Notes: generated by a model from the letters alone, not told the origin. A DNA stretch of 46,329 nucleotides from Tsukamurella spumae (GCF_012396015.1 NZ_JAAXOQ010000030.1:1-46329); one strand, 5' to 3'. Shown: positions 27,201-36,255, numbered from the stretch's first letter. Program-made: numbers and translations.

Positions 27201-27935
27201 CTAGAGACCGGCGATGCTCGCGACCCTGCCGCCGATGTCGGCGCCGGAGTACGAGCTGTGCGAGTTCACGACCGTGTCGCCGAGGTTGCCGGTCCACTGG
27301 CACACCGGATCGCCCGTGTTGCAGATCGTGATCGTCCGGCTGCCCGTGCGCGCCGGCAGCGGGGCGGGGTTCGCGCCGCTGACCAGTGCCGAGGCCTGCG
27401 CCATGCCCTGCGTCCGCGGGGCGGTGCCCAGGTAGCGGGTCGTGTCGTTCGGGATGCGGTCCGGATCCGCGATGAGGCCGGCGGCCACGATCTGCTTGGT
27501 GTCGCCGAGGCGCTGCAGGGCGCGGTGCACCGCCGCGGCCCCCTGGGAGTAGCCGACCAGCACGATCTTCGTCGACGGGCAGGCCTTGAGGACGATGTTC
27601 ACATCGCCCTGCGTGTTCGCCGCGCCCGTGTTCATGCTGGCCAGGAACCCTCCGAGCTTGTCCAGGCTGGTGGGCACGGGCGCCGCGGGGTAGTAGATCG
27701 GGCGGATCGCCACCGTCTTGCCGGCGGCCCGGGCGCGGGCGGCGAAGGCCTGCGCGGCGGAGTTCACCGTCGGGCCCAGTCCGCCGGCCTCACCCCCCTC
27801 GCCGGAGCCGGCGGCGCCGATGAAGGTGTAGTCCGCGCACGTCGGCGCGGCCGAGGCGGGAGCGGCGATCAGGGCCGGCACGAGCGGCGCGACCAGTGCT
27901 GCGAGGGCGGGGATGAGGACGAGGCGGCGGCTCAT
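27201..27935 (-). CDS. Secreted cutinase-like hydrolase
   Basis: 244-residue exported cutinase-family serine esterase. A signal peptide ending near ASAAP is followed by CADYTFIGAAGSGEGGEAGGLG, the nucleophile motif IVLVGYSQGAAAVH, and Asp and His in CNTGDPVCQ and VVNSHSSYSG. Cys residues in CADY, ACPS, ICNT and PVCQ fit the cutinase disulfides. Mycobacterial relatives act on lipids, mycolyl esters or polyesters. ATG at 27935 has TAGTTT 6 nt upstream. It converges with the CYTH-CHAD gene with only 12 nt between stops. Confidence 0.9.
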   Translation of the reverse strand: MSRRLVLIPALAALVAPLVPALIAAPASAAPTCADYTFIGAAGSGEGGEAGGLGPTVNSAAQAFAARARAAGKTVAIRPIYYPAAPVPTSLDKLGGFLASMNTGAANTQGDVNIVLKACPSTKIVLVGYSQGAAAVHRALQRLGDTKQIVAAGLIADPDRIPNDTTRYLGTAPRTQGMAQASALVSGANPAPLPARTGSRTITICNTGDPVCQWTGNLGDTVVNSHSSYSGADIGGRVASIAGL

Positions 27936-27941
27936 GCGCCC

Positions 27942-27947
27942 AAACTA
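27942..27947 (-). promoter_or_regulatory. -10 of the cutinase gene, containing the RNB stop codon
   Basis: TAGTTT on the minus strand, 6-nt spacer to ATG at 27935. Its first three bases (27947-27945) are the TAG stop of the upstream RNB gene. Confidence 0.6.
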
Positions 27948-29360
27948 GCGCGTCCGGTACGCGAAAGACACCTTTCGGGTGGTCACGTCCGCCGTCTCCA
28001 GGCGCACCGTGACCCGGGCGCCCTCCGGCGGCCCACCGGTGCACGGAGCGATGACCGCCGGATCGTCGAGCAGCACCTGGTCCGCGCGCATCGTGATCGC
28101 CGGGAAGTCCTCCCCCACGCGGCCCGCCAGGATCACCGCCTCGGTGAGGTCGATGCACGCGCGATCCACCTTGCTGGCCAAGGAGTTGGTGCGCTGCATG
28201 ATCTCGGCGACCTCGTCGAGCGCGCCGCGGGCCCAGTCCGGGACGGGCTCGCCGGCGCAGGCGGCGAGGCACACCTCGGTGGCGTACCGGTCCGCGAGCC
28301 GCCGCAGCGGCGCGGTGGCGTGTGCGTACGGCGCCCCCACCCCCGCGTGCCCGGCGTCCGCGGGAGGCTGCGGCGCGGCATCGGTCCCGAACGCGGCGTA
28401 GCCCGAGCCGCGCAGCAGGCGCGCCGCATCGGTCATGACGGCGAGGCCCTGCGGGGTGTTCACGTCCAGGCCCGCCAGGAAGTCGCCGACGAGGACGTCG
28501 TCCGGCCACTCCTGCCCGAGCGCCGCGGCGGTGCGGCGCAGATCCGCGACCGCAGCGGCGGGCGCGGCGGGCAGCGTGCGCAGCAGCCCGACGCCGGCCT
28601 TGAGCATGATCGCGGCCGCGCACACCCCGGTGAGCAGCGAGATCTGCGCATTGAAGGCGTCGAAGTCGGTGCGCGGCTCGATCCGCACGGTCCAGCCGTC
28701 CGGGCCCTCTACCGCCTCCTGGGCGGGGAGCCGCAGGTCGATGGCGCCGTGCGCGCGGCCCCAGCGGGCGCGCAACCCGCCGACCGCGGGCAGCAGCGCG
28801 ACGCTCGGATGCACCCGGCCGGCGTCGAAATCCGCCTGCACCCCGGCGTAGTCCAGCCGGGCGCGCGACCGGACGACGGCGCGCTGCACGGTCGCCGAAC
28901 GCACCTCGCCCGCGGCGTCGAGCCGGATCTCCCAGAGCGCGGCGGGCCGGTCCTGTTCGGGCAGCAGGGATCCCGCGCCCTCCGACAGTGATCGCGGGTG
29001 CAGCGGAACCGAGCCGTCGGGCAGGTACATCGTCTGGCCCCGTCGGCGGGTCTCCGCCTCGAGCGGGCCGCCCGGCTCGACCAGCGCGCCCACATCGGCG
29101 ATCGCGTAGTGCACGAGGTAGCCGTCGCCGTCGGCCGCGATGTGGACGGCCTGGTCGAGGTCCTTGGACCCGGGCGGATCGATGGTCACGAACTCGATGT
29201 CCCGACGGTCCGCGCGGCCCGCCGCGAGCCGGTCGGACGCGGCGTCCGCCGCGGCCTGTGCATCGGCGGGGAACTGCTCGACCAGCTCGAACTCGGCGCG
29301 CACCGCACCGAAGTCGACGGCACTGGACGGGACGGGGCCGCGCATCGGGATCCCGGGCAT
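27945..29360 (-). CDS. RNB-domain ribonuclease (RNase II/R family)
   Basis: 471-residue protein with an RNB exonuclease domain: EFVTIDPPGSKDLDQAVHIA, with the clustered Asp metal ligands (family DPxxxxDxDDA, here DPPGSKDLDQA), then HYAIADVGALVEPGG, ETRRRGQTMYLPDGSVPLHP and YAHATAPLRRLADRYATEVCL. It lacks obvious N-terminal cold-shock domains and has only a short C-terminal beta segment in place of a full S1 domain, so it is a compact family member. The ATG at 29360 lies 4 nt after the thioesterase stop, suggesting cotranscription. Substrate range cannot be told. Confidence 0.88.
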   Translation of the reverse strand: MPGIPMRGPVPSSAVDFGAVRAEFELVEQFPADAQAAADAASDRLAAGRADRRDIEFVTIDPPGSKDLDQAVHIAADGDGYLVHYAIADVGALVEPGGPLEAETRRRGQTMYLPDGSVPLHPRSLSEGAGSLLPEQDRPAALWEIRLDAAGEVRSATVQRAVVRSRARLDYAGVQADFDAGRVHPSVALLPAVGGLRARWGRAHGAIDLRLPAQEAVEGPDGWTVRIEPRTDFDAFNAQISLLTGVCAAAIMLKAGVGLLRTLPAAPAAAVADLRRTAAALGQEWPDDVLVGDFLAGLDVNTPQGLAVMTDAARLLRGSGYAAFGTDAAPQPPADAGHAGVGAPYAHATAPLRRLADRYATEVCLAACAGEPVPDWARGALDEVAEIMQRTNSLASKVDRACIDLTEAVILAGRVGEDFPAITMRADQVLLDDPAVIAPCTGGPPEGARVTVRLETADVTTRKVSFAYRTR

Positions 29361-29364
29361 GCGC

Positions 29365-30147
29365 CTACTCCGCCAGCGCCTCGACGCTCATCGCCGCGGC
29401 GGTGCGGTCCCCCGCCATGAACCAGACGTACAGCACGTCACCCTCGCGGTGTGCCAGCAGCCGGGGCTCGTCCTCGAGCTGCAGCGCGGAGTTGTGCTCG
29501 ACGATGCCGCGCAGCGGGAGCCGCTCGCGGAGGTCCGGCTGGGTGGCCAGCGCCTCCTCCAGCGCGGTCCAGTACACGGCGTTGTTCACGTGCTGGATGA
29601 TGTCGAGATCGGCGGCGCGCAGGAGGAAGGGCACCTCGACGGCGTCGGGGTGCGGCTTAGGGTCCAGCCACTGCTTCCAGCGCAGCACGCCCGGCTCGGC
29701 GGCCGCGCCGAAGGTGCTCAGGAAGGTCTCGCTGAGCGCCGAGGGGGTGAGCGTGTCGATGTTGAAGTTGATCCAGAAGGCCTCGGTCTCGATCCGGGTG
29801 CCCTTCTGCCCGTCGATGCCGATCCGCACGTTGCACCAGCGCGAGCCCATCTTCGAGCCCCAGCGCTCGACGGTGAGGATGTCCGGCTGCTCGCCGCCCT
29901 CGAGGATCTCGATGACGGTGCGCCGCACCACCCAGTAGGGGTGGACGACCTCGTAGTCGACGTGGCGCAGGTGGTCCTGCCCCGTGTCCTGCAGGTACCG
30001 GGCCACCCCGTCGAACTTGAGCCGGCGGTCGGGGCTGACGGCGTCGCCCCGGACGGAACGCTGGGCGGTGTAGATGGCGCCGCTCTCGAGCAGCTCGGCG
30101 CGGCGGCCGGGCTCGGTGATGCGCGGGGGCAGGGATTCTCCGATCAC
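29365..30147 (-). CDS. Acyl-ACP thioesterase (double hotdog)
   Basis: 260-residue acyl-ACP thioesterase of the FatA/FatB-like double-hotdog family. The N-terminal hotdog contains RLKFDGVARYLQDTGQDHL and WVVRRTVIEI; the C-terminal one has LRAADLDIIQHVNNAVYWTALEE, with the HVNN motif typical of the family, and a conserved GIVEHNSALQL Glu/His stretch. It should release free fatty acids from acyl carrier protein. GTG at 30147 has TAGGCT 6 nt upstream. It is followed closely by the RNB gene. Confidence 0.85.
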   Translation of the reverse strand: MIGESLPPRITEPGRRAELLESGAIYTAQRSVRGDAVSPDRRLKFDGVARYLQDTGQDHLRHVDYEVVHPYWVVRRTVIEILEGGEQPDILTVERWGSKMGSRWCNVRIGIDGQKGTRIETEAFWINFNIDTLTPSALSETFLSTFGAAAEPGVLRWKQWLDPKPHPDAVEVPFLLRAADLDIIQHVNNAVYWTALEEALATQPDLRERLPLRGIVEHNSALQLEDEPRLLAHREGDVLYVWFMAGDRTAAAMSVEALAE

Positions 30148-30153
30148 GCCCCG

Positions 30154-30159
30154 AGCCTA
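30154..30159 (-). promoter_or_regulatory. -10 of the thioesterase gene, containing the permease stop codon
   Basis: TAGGCT on the minus strand, 6-nt spacer to GTG at 30147. Bases 30159-30157 are the TAG stop of the ABC permease. Confidence 0.6.
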
Positions 30160-30993
30160 ATCGACGGTGCGCCGGTTGAACGCCCGCACCGCGAGCGGCG
30201 CCCAGACGGCGGTGAGCACGACGGACCAGATCACGGTGGCGAGCACGGGGTGCTGCAGCGACCATGGCGCGCCCTCGCGCAGCGGCAGATCGTTGCCCCA
30301 CAGCTGCCGCATGGCCTGGACCAGGGAGGAGACGGGGTTCCACTCCGCGATCGCCCGCAGCCACGGCGCCATGCCCGCGGTGGGGACGAAGGCGTTGGAG
30401 AGGAAGGTGATCGGGAACATGGTGGCGAACATGAAGCCGTTGACGGCCTCGATCGACTGCATCAGGCAGCCGACGAGGATGCCGAACCAGATCATGGCGA
30501 AGCCGAAGACCAGCAGCACGACGAAGCCGAGGATCGCGTCCAGAGGGTTCGTCCGGATGCGCCAGCCGATCGCCAGGCCCGTCAGGCACATGACGACGAC
30601 GCCGATCGACGAGTGCAGCAGGCTCGCGATGCTGCGCCCGATGAGGACCGACGCCCGGCTGATCGGCAGCGACCGGAACCGGTCGATGACGCCCTTCTCC
30701 AGGTCAGTGGTCAGGCCGCCCGCGACGACGAAGCAGGTGAACACCATCGTCTGCCCCAGGATTCCCGGGAGCAGGTACTCGCGGTAGGACACGCCCTGGG
30801 TGGGGATCGCGGAGCCGAAGACGAACGCGAACAGGACGGTGAACATGATCGGCTGGATCGTGACGTCCGAGAGCATCTCGGGCATGCGCTTGGTGTGGAT
30901 CATGCTGCGGCGAACCATGATCCAGGACTGCTGCCACAGACTGGTCTGATGCGTCTCGACGCCGCCGACGCCGGCCGCGGTGCTGGCGGTCAT
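30157..30993 (-). CDS. ABC-2 type exporter permease (DrrB-like)
   Basis: 278-residue membrane subunit of an ABC-2 exporter. About six hydrophobic segments are visible, including PIMFTVLFAFVFGSAI, TMVFTCFVVAGGLTTDLEKG with the family 'EKG' loop, SSIGVVVMCLTGLAIGWRI and ILGFVVLLVFGFAMIWFGILV. The sequence FRSLPISRASVLIGR is characteristic of daunorubicin-resistance DrrB permeases. Its ATG overlaps the ATPase stop in an ATGA (30990-30993), so the pair is translationally coupled. The substrate is likely a drug or lipid. Confidence 0.9.
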   Translation of the reverse strand: MTASTAAGVGGVETHQTSLWQQSWIMVRRSMIHTKRMPEMLSDVTIQPIMFTVLFAFVFGSAIPTQGVSYREYLLPGILGQTMVFTCFVVAGGLTTDLEKGVIDRFRSLPISRASVLIGRSIASLLHSSIGVVVMCLTGLAIGWRIRTNPLDAILGFVVLLVFGFAMIWFGILVGCLMQSIEAVNGFMFATMFPITFLSNAFVPTAGMAPWLRAIAEWNPVSSLVQAMRQLWGNDLPLREGAPWSLQHPVLATVIWSVVLTAVWAPLAVRAFNRRTVD

Positions 30994-31976
30994 GCGGATG
31001 CCTCCTCGGTGTGCGTGGTGTCGGTCTCGGTGCGGTGACCGGTGAGCGAGAGGAAGACATCGTCGAGGCTAGGCCGCGAGAGCCCCAGATCGTCGACACC
31101 GATCCCGCTCTCCGCGAGCAGCGCGGCGACCCGGTTCAGATCGTCGAGGCCGCCGGCCGGGCTGCTGATCCGGCGCGCTCCCTCGTCCACGAAGACCTCG
31201 CCGCCCAGCTGCGCCAGGATGGACCGGGCCCGCGGCAGGTCCGCCGCGGCGGACACCGTGAGCACGAGGCTGGCGGCGCCCGCACGCTCCTTGAGCTGCA
31301 GCGGGGTGCCCTGCGCGATGATCCTGCCCTTGTCGATCACGATGATCTCGTTCGCCAGCTGATCCGCCTCCTCCAGGTACTGCGTGGTGAGCAGCAGCGT
31401 GGTGCCGTTGGCCACGAGCGTGCGCAGCACGTCCCACAGCTCGGAGCGGGCGCGCGGATCGAGGCCGGTGGTGGGCTCGTCGAGGAACAGCACGGGCGGG
31501 GCCGTGAGCAGGCTGACGGCGAGGTCGAGCCGACGGCGCATGCCGCCCGAGTAGGCCTTGACCTGCTTATCGCCCGCCGCGGTCAAGGAGAACTGCTCGA
31601 GGAGCTCGGCACTGCGCCGCTTGAGCGCAGCCCGTGGGATGCCGTAGAGGCCGCCGATCATCGCCAGGTTCTCACGCCCGGTGAGGATCTCGTCCACCGT
31701 GGCGGCCTGGCCCGTGAGGCCCATGTGGCGGCGCACCTCGATCGGGTTCTCGATCACGTCGTACCCCGCGATGCGCGCGGTGCCCTCCGTGGGCGGCGAC
31801 AGCGTGGTCATCATGCGCACCGTGGTCGTCTTGCCCGCGCCGTTGGGCCCGAGCACGCCGAGGACCGACCCCCGGGGCACCTGGAAGCTGACCCCGTCCA
31901 CCGCCGTGAAGTCACCGAACCGTTTCACCAGGCCGATGGCTTCGATCGCCCAGTCACCGCTCCCACCGTGTGTCAT
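30990..31976 (-). CDS. ABC exporter ATP-binding protein (DrrA-like)
   Basis: 328-residue ATPase. Walker A is GPNGAGKTTT (~residues 43-52), the signature YSGGMRRRLDLAVSLL and Walker B VLFLDEPTTGLDPR follow, then TQYLEEADQLANEIIVIDKG. The C-terminal ~80 residues form the DUF4162-type tail found in DrrA proteins. The frame is open to 32000, but the ATG at 31976 (MTHGGSGDWAIEA) has TAGCGT 7 nt upstream and is preferred. It works with the coupled permease gene. Confidence 0.93.
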   Translation of the reverse strand: MTHGGSGDWAIEAIGLVKRFGDFTAVDGVSFQVPRGSVLGVLGPNGAGKTTTVRMMTTLSPPTEGTARIAGYDVIENPIEVRRHMGLTGQAATVDEILTGRENLAMIGGLYGIPRAALKRRSAELLEQFSLTAAGDKQVKAYSGGMRRRLDLAVSLLTAPPVLFLDEPTTGLDPRARSELWDVLRTLVANGTTLLLTTQYLEEADQLANEIIVIDKGRIIAQGTPLQLKERAGAASLVLTVSAAADLPRARSILAQLGGEVFVDEGARRISSPAGGLDDLNRVAALLAESGIGVDDLGLSRPSLDDVFLSLTGHRTETDTTHTEEASA

Positions 31977-31983
31977 GGACCAC

Positions 31984-31989
31984 ACGCTA
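31984..31989 (-). promoter_or_regulatory. -10 of the DrrAB-like operon
   Basis: TAGCGT on the minus strand, 7-nt spacer to ATG at 31976. Confidence 0.55.
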
Positions 31990-32010
31990 GTGCGGACCAC
32001 TGACAGGTTT

Positions 32011-32484
32011 CTACAGGTTTTGTGCGTGGGCGTGGGCGCGCTCGATCAGCGCGACCACGTCGGGCCCGGTCCCGGGGTTCACCACGGACACCCAGCCGAG
32101 CTTGGCGTACAACGGATGCGGGATCACGGCACCGTCGGCGGCGTCGTCCCACTCCCCTGCCCGCGCGGCGTGCTCGGCGGGCGGGTAGCCGATCAGCTCG
32201 GCGAAGGCCTCGCGCCCCACGTTCGCGTTGAGCCGGAAGGCGCCCGCGCGGTCCAGGCGCGAGCCCGCGTCGTCCGGATAGTCCTTGGTGATGATCGTGA
32301 GATAGGGCATGACACCGGGCTCGCCGTTCGGCGTGTAGTAGACGAAGGTGTCGCCCCAGGCGATCTCGGGGATCGGGGTGACCCCGTCGGGGGCGAGCGC
32401 GCCGGGGGCGACGGTGTCCACGGTCGATCCGGGCAGCTTCTCGAGCAGTGCGATGACGGCCTCGCGGGCGTTCGATTCGGGCAC
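32011..32484 (-). CDS. DUF6194 family protein
   Basis: 157-residue soluble protein resembling DUF6194. Typical features are WGDTFVYYTPNG, PYLTIITKDYPDDAGSRLDR, FRLNANVGREAFAELIGYPP and PHPLYAKLGWVSVVNPG. It has a single domain, no signal peptide and no known function; the fold resembles small MmcQ/YjbR-like proteins only in general style. GTG at 32484 is chosen because TAGGTT lies 6 nt upstream. Confidence 0.75.
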   Translation of the reverse strand: MPESNAREAVIALLEKLPGSTVDTVAPGALAPDGVTPIPEIAWGDTFVYYTPNGEPGVMPYLTIITKDYPDDAGSRLDRAGAFRLNANVGREAFAELIGYPPAEHAARAGEWDDAADGAVIPHPLYAKLGWVSVVNPGTGPDVVALIERAHAHAQNL

Positions 32485-32490
32485 CTCTGC

Positions 32491-32496
32491 AACCTA
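32491..32496 (-). promoter_or_regulatory. -10 of the DUF6194 gene, containing the DUF2127 stop codon
   Basis: TAGGTT on the minus strand, 6-nt spacer to GTG at 32484. Bases 32496-32494 are the TAG stop of the upstream DUF2127 gene. Confidence 0.6.
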
Positions 32497-33231
32497 CTCG
32501 CCGGCGCGGCGCACCGTCAGGACGCTCTCGGACTCCCGTTCCGCCCGGTACGCCGCCGCGCCGCCGTTGACCCCGAACAGCCGCTTGCTCCACACCAGCC
32601 ACACGACGGCCGCGATGTTGATCAGCAGCGCGCCGGCGCGCAGCACCGTGACCTTCTCGCTGATCTCGTAGATCTCGAGCGGTAGGAACGCCGAGGTCGC
32701 GATCACCGCGAAGTACTCGCCCCAACGGTGGCCGAGCCACAGGCCGACGGCCTCGATCAGCTCGATCGCCGCGTACGCCACCAGCGCGACGGCGATCCAC
32801 ATCAGGGCCGTGCCCGAGAGCCCGAGCGCCCTGTCCACCGTGTGCACGATCTTCGACTCGCCCACGTTGAAGCCCAATTGACTGAGCACCGGCAGCTTCT
32901 CCTGGAAGACCTCCCGCAGGTGCACCCGCGAGTCGCGGAACTGCCACACCACCACGCCGGCGGCGACGAAGACGAGGCCGCGCAGCACCCGCTCGACCGC
33001 GAGGAAGCGCATGATCAGCTCGTCCCGCAGCGCCCGTCCGCGCGGGACCGACGGTGCGTGCCCCGCCGGCCCGGAGCCGTGCGGATCGCCGACCACGAAG
33101 TCGTCGCAGCGCAGGCAGCGCCAGGCCTCGCCCTCGGGGGTGTCGGTGCGGACGCGCTCGCGCAGGTGCGTCTCGTCGGGCGCGTAGGTGACATGACCAC
33201 GAAGGCCGCAGGAGAGCACGGAGAGGTCCAT
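32494..33231 (-). CDS. DUF2127 membrane protein with N-terminal Cys motif
   Basis: 245-residue protein. The first ~70 residues are soluble with CGLRGHVTY and CLRCDDFVVGD, which may bind a metal. The rest is a DUF2127 membrane domain with about four helices (VLRGLVFVAAGVVVWQF, GTALMWIAVALVAYAAIELIEAVGLWLG, YFAVIATSAFLPLEIYEI, GALLINIAAVVWLVW). The function is unknown. ATG at 33231 has TAACCT 6 nt upstream. It lies just downstream of the RNase P RNA gene on the same strand. Confidence 0.85.
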   Translation of the reverse strand: MDLSVLSCGLRGHVTYAPDETHLRERVRTDTPEGEAWRCLRCDDFVVGDPHGSGPAGHAPSVPRGRALRDELIMRFLAVERVLRGLVFVAAGVVVWQFRDSRVHLREVFQEKLPVLSQLGFNVGESKIVHTVDRALGLSGTALMWIAVALVAYAAIELIEAVGLWLGHRWGEYFAVIATSAFLPLEIYEISEKVTVLRAGALLINIAAVVWLVWSKRLFGVNGGAAAYRAERESESVLTVRRAGE

Positions 33232-33237
33232 CGGATC

Positions 33238-33243
33238 AGGTTA
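33238..33243 (-). promoter_or_regulatory. -10 of the DUF2127 gene
   Basis: TAACCT on the minus strand, 6-nt spacer to ATG at 33231, lying between rnpB and the gene. Confidence 0.55.
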
Positions 33244-33293
33244 GCGCCGGTCCGCCGCGCGGGCCCGCCGCGCGATCGGCGTCGATGGTGGGC

Positions 33294-33698
<405 letters not shown>

Positions 33699-33710
<12 letters not shown>

Positions 33711-34361
33711 CGCCGACCAGGATACCTGGTTGACCCGCTGCACCGACGCCCCGCCGTCGGGGTAGAAGTCGGCGACGGAGACGGAGGTGAGATCCAGGTG
33801 CAGCCGGTAGAGCAGCTGCGGCCCCACATCGAGCGCGATGCGCAGCGCGGTCTTGATCGGTGTCACGTGCGAGACCATCAGCAGGGTACGGCCGGGATGG
33901 TCGACGACGACCCGCTCCAGCAGCGCGGCGACGCGCGCATGGACCTCATCGAAGCTCTCCCCGCCGGGCGGCGCAACGGTGGTGTCGCCCAGCCAGCGGC
34001 CGTGCAGCTCGGGATCGCGCTCGCGGGCCTCGCCGAACGAGAGCCCCTCCCACGCACCGAAGTCCGTCTCGATCAGCCCGTCCTCGATGTCGACGGTGAG
34101 CCCCCGGGTCGCGTTCACCGCCTCCGCCGTCTGGCGGGCGCGCTCCAGCGGCGACGACAGGATCGCGTCGATGTGCGTGTCCCGCAACAGGTCCGCGGCG
34201 GAGCGCGCCTGCTCATGGCCGAGCTCGGTGAGCGACGGATTGCCTCGGCCCGAGTACAGCCGGCCGACGGACGCCGGGGTCTGGCCGTGCCGCAGCAGGA
34301 TCAGGCGGGTGGGTTCGTGCGCCGAGACGGTCCAGCCGCCGCGCTGGCCTGCGCCGGTCAC
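33699..34361 (-). CDS. Histidine phosphatase family protein (CobC/Rv2228c C-terminal-like)
   Basis: 220-residue phosphatase of the phosphoglycerate-mutase-like family. The RHG signature is in LILLRHGQTPASVGRLYSGRGNPSLTELG (catalytic His), with the SSPLERARQTAEA arginine motif, DFGAWEGLSFGEA and the second His in LLMVSHVTPIKTAL. In M. tuberculosis the equivalent gene Rv2228c fuses an RNase HI domain to an alpha-ribazole-phosphatase-like domain; here the RNase H part is absent. The GTG start overlaps the zinc-ribbon gene stop (GTGA, 34358-34361), so the genes are coupled. Alpha-ribazole phosphatase activity is likely but not certain. The 3' end overlaps rnpB. Confidence 0.88.
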
Positions 34362-35116
34362 TCTTCCGGCTTACCCTGCGGCAGACCGGATTCGAAGGTG
34401 CGCACCAGAATCGCGCCGCACTCGTCGCAGTGCACGACCTCGTCGGCCGGCTTGCGCGCCACGGCGTCGAGGAAGCCCCGGTCCAGCTCGAGGCGGCACG
34501 CGCCGCACCGTCGGGCCTGCAGCAGCCCCGCCCCCGTACCGGAGGCGGCCCGGCACCGTTCGTACTCGGCGGCGAGATCCTCCGGGAGGGTGGCGACGAG
34601 CTCGGCGCGGGACGCGGCGGTGCGCGCCTGCGCGACGGCGATGTCCTTCATCGCCTCCTCGCGGCGGCGGGCGACGCCGGCGATCTCCTCGTTCGTGGCG
34701 TTCACCGTGGCCTCGGCGCGCTGCTGGTCGAGCTCGACCGCCTCACGCTTCTCCATCAGTTCCAGCTCCTCGTCCTCGAGGACGGACTGACGCCGCTCCA
34801 GGCCGCGCAGCTCGTGCTCGATCTCCGTGAGCTGCTTGGCCGGAACCGCGCCGGAGGCCAGCAGCTCGCGGTCCTTGCGCTCGCGCAGGCGGGTCTGCTC
34901 GACCTCCTTCTCGACCTTGGCGATGTCCCGGTCCAGGTCCTCGACGAGGATCGACACGCGCACGGACTCGTCGCGCTCGGTGGTCGCACGCTTCTCGAGC
35001 TCCGCGATCTCGGCGTCCTCCGGCAGGTGCGTGGTGCGGTGGGCGAGCCGCGAGATCTCGGCGTCGACCTCCGCGAGGTCGAGCAGGGATTTCTGAGCGG
35101 CCGGATCAGCGTTCAT
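34358..35116 (-). CDS. Zinc-ribbon coiled-coil protein (Rv2229c-like)
   Basis: 252-residue protein. Residues ~5-170 are strongly helical and charged (repeated Glu, Arg and Leu in heptad-like spacing), predicting a long coiled coil. The C-terminus is a C4 zinc ribbon: CGAC in ARRCGACRLEL and CDEC in VVHCDECGAIL. It belongs to the family of Rv2229c and helical zinc-ribbon nucleic-acid-binding proteins; no enzymatic role is known. ATG at 35116 (MNADPAAQ) has TAGAGT 7 nt upstream; a start at 35134 is also open. Confidence 0.88.
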   Translation of the reverse strand: MNADPAAQKSLLDLAEVDAEISRLAHRTTHLPEDAEIAELEKRATTERDESVRVSILVEDLDRDIAKVEKEVEQTRLRERKDRELLASGAVPAKQLTEIEHELRGLERRQSVLEDEELELMEKREAVELDQQRAEATVNATNEEIAGVARRREEAMKDIAVAQARTAASRAELVATLPEDLAAEYERCRAASGTGAGLLQARRCGACRLELDRGFLDAVARKPADEVVHCDECGAILVRTFESGLPQGKPEE

Positions 35117-35123
35117 CTGCGCC

Positions 35124-35129
35124 ACTCTA
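35124..35129 (-). promoter_or_regulatory. -10 of the zinc-ribbon operon, containing the NIF3 stop codon
   Basis: TAGAGT on the minus strand, 7-nt spacer to ATG at 35116. Bases 35129-35127 are the TAG stop of the NIF3-like gene. Confidence 0.6.
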
Positions 35130-36242
35130 CGCATCCGCCGCGGGCGCGGCCCGCACCGTGAACGGATCCGTGGGCGGCTCGTGCACCGCGACCTCGAGGA
35201 AGGGCCAGAGCAGCTCGGCGACAGCTCCGCACCAGGGGAATTCGGTGCCCCAGTGCCCGGCGTCGATCAGCGCAGGTCCGCCCGCACGCAGGTGCTCGTC
35301 GACGGGGTGGTGCCGCAGGTCGCCGGTCACGTAGGCGTCCACGCCGAGCCGCGCGACCGCGCCCAGCAGCGAGTCGCCCGCGCCGCCGCAGACCGCGACG
35401 GTGCGGATCAGCGCGCCGGGATCACCGGCGGCCCGTGCGGGCGCGCCGAGGGCGTTCGCGACGTGCTCGGTGAACGCGGTGAGCGGGAGCGGCTCGGGCA
35501 GCGCGCCGACGCGGCCCAGGCCCCACTCCCGATCGCCGTCCACGAGCTCGATCACGTCGTGGGCCGGCTCCTCGTAGGGGTGGGCATCGCGCAACGCGGC
35601 GAGGATCTCGGCGCGGCGGCCGCGGGCGGCCACCAGTTCGACCCTGGTCTCGACGACCGTCGTCAGCTCGCCGGTCGCGCCGATCGCCGGATTCGCCGAC
35701 GCGCCGGGCCGGAACTGACCGACACCGTCGACCCGCCAGGCGCACTCGGAGTACTCGCCGACCTCGCCCGCTCCGGCCTCGAACATCGCGGCGAGGACCT
35801 CGTCCGCCTGTGCGGGCGGGACCATGACGCCCCAGCGGTCCAAGCGCGGCTGCGCGTCCAGGTACTCGACGGGGCCGGTGACCTGGAGCCCGAGGGTCGC
35901 CGCGAGGGCGTCGTTGACGCCGCCCCGCGCGCGATCGGCGTTGGTGTGCGCGGTGAACAGGGCGCAGCCGCCGCGGATCAGCCGATGGATCAGCGCCCCC
36001 TTCGGGGTGCTCGCGGCCACCGTGTCCACGCCCCGCAGCAGCAGCGGGTGATGGGCGATGACGAGCTGCGCGTCGCGGGCGAGCGCCGCGTCGACCACGT
36101 CCGCCGTCACGTCCACGCACACGAGCACCCGCTCCACCTCGGCCGCCGGGTCTCCGCACACCAGCCCGACGCTGTCCCACCCCTCCGCGAGTCGCGGCGG
36201 ATACGCCTGATCGAGCATCTCGATGACCTCAGCCAGCTTCAT
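35127..36242 (-). CDS. NIF3/DUF34 dinuclear-metal protein (GTP cyclohydrolase I type 2-like)
   Basis: 371-residue NIF3-family protein matching Rv2230c. Metal-site motifs include LVIAHHPLLLRGVDTV (HH), FTAHTNADRARGGVNDALA, and near the C-terminus AVCGGAGDSL, TGDLRHHPVDEHLRAGG and LIDAGHWGTEF with His ligands. The central ~100-residue insertion is the PII-like domain found in the longer NIF3 form. The biochemical role is unresolved despite the GTP cyclohydrolase name. The ATG at 36242 gives MKLAEVIEMLDQAYPP, with TACGCT 7 nt upstream; the frame is open further to 36359. Confidence 0.92.
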   Translation of the reverse strand: MKLAEVIEMLDQAYPPRLAEGWDSVGLVCGDPAAEVERVLVCVDVTADVVDAALARDAQLVIAHHPLLLRGVDTVAASTPKGALIHRLIRGGCALFTAHTNADRARGGVNDALAATLGLQVTGPVEYLDAQPRLDRWGVMVPPAQADEVLAAMFEAGAGEVGEYSECAWRVDGVGQFRPGASANPAIGATGELTTVVETRVELVAARGRRAEILAALRDAHPYEEPAHDVIELVDGDREWGLGRVGALPEPLPLTAFTEHVANALGAPARAAGDPGALIRTVAVCGGAGDSLLGAVARLGVDAYVTGDLRHHPVDEHLRAGGPALIDAGHWGTEFPWCGAVAELLWPFLEVAVHEPPTDPFTVRAAPAADA

Positions 36243-36249
36243 GGCTGCC

Positions 36250-36255
36250 AGCGTA
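36250..36255 (-). promoter_or_regulatory. -10 of the NIF3-like gene
   Basis: TACGCT on the minus strand, 7-nt spacer to ATG at 36242. Divergent from the ptpA promoter. Confidence 0.55.
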
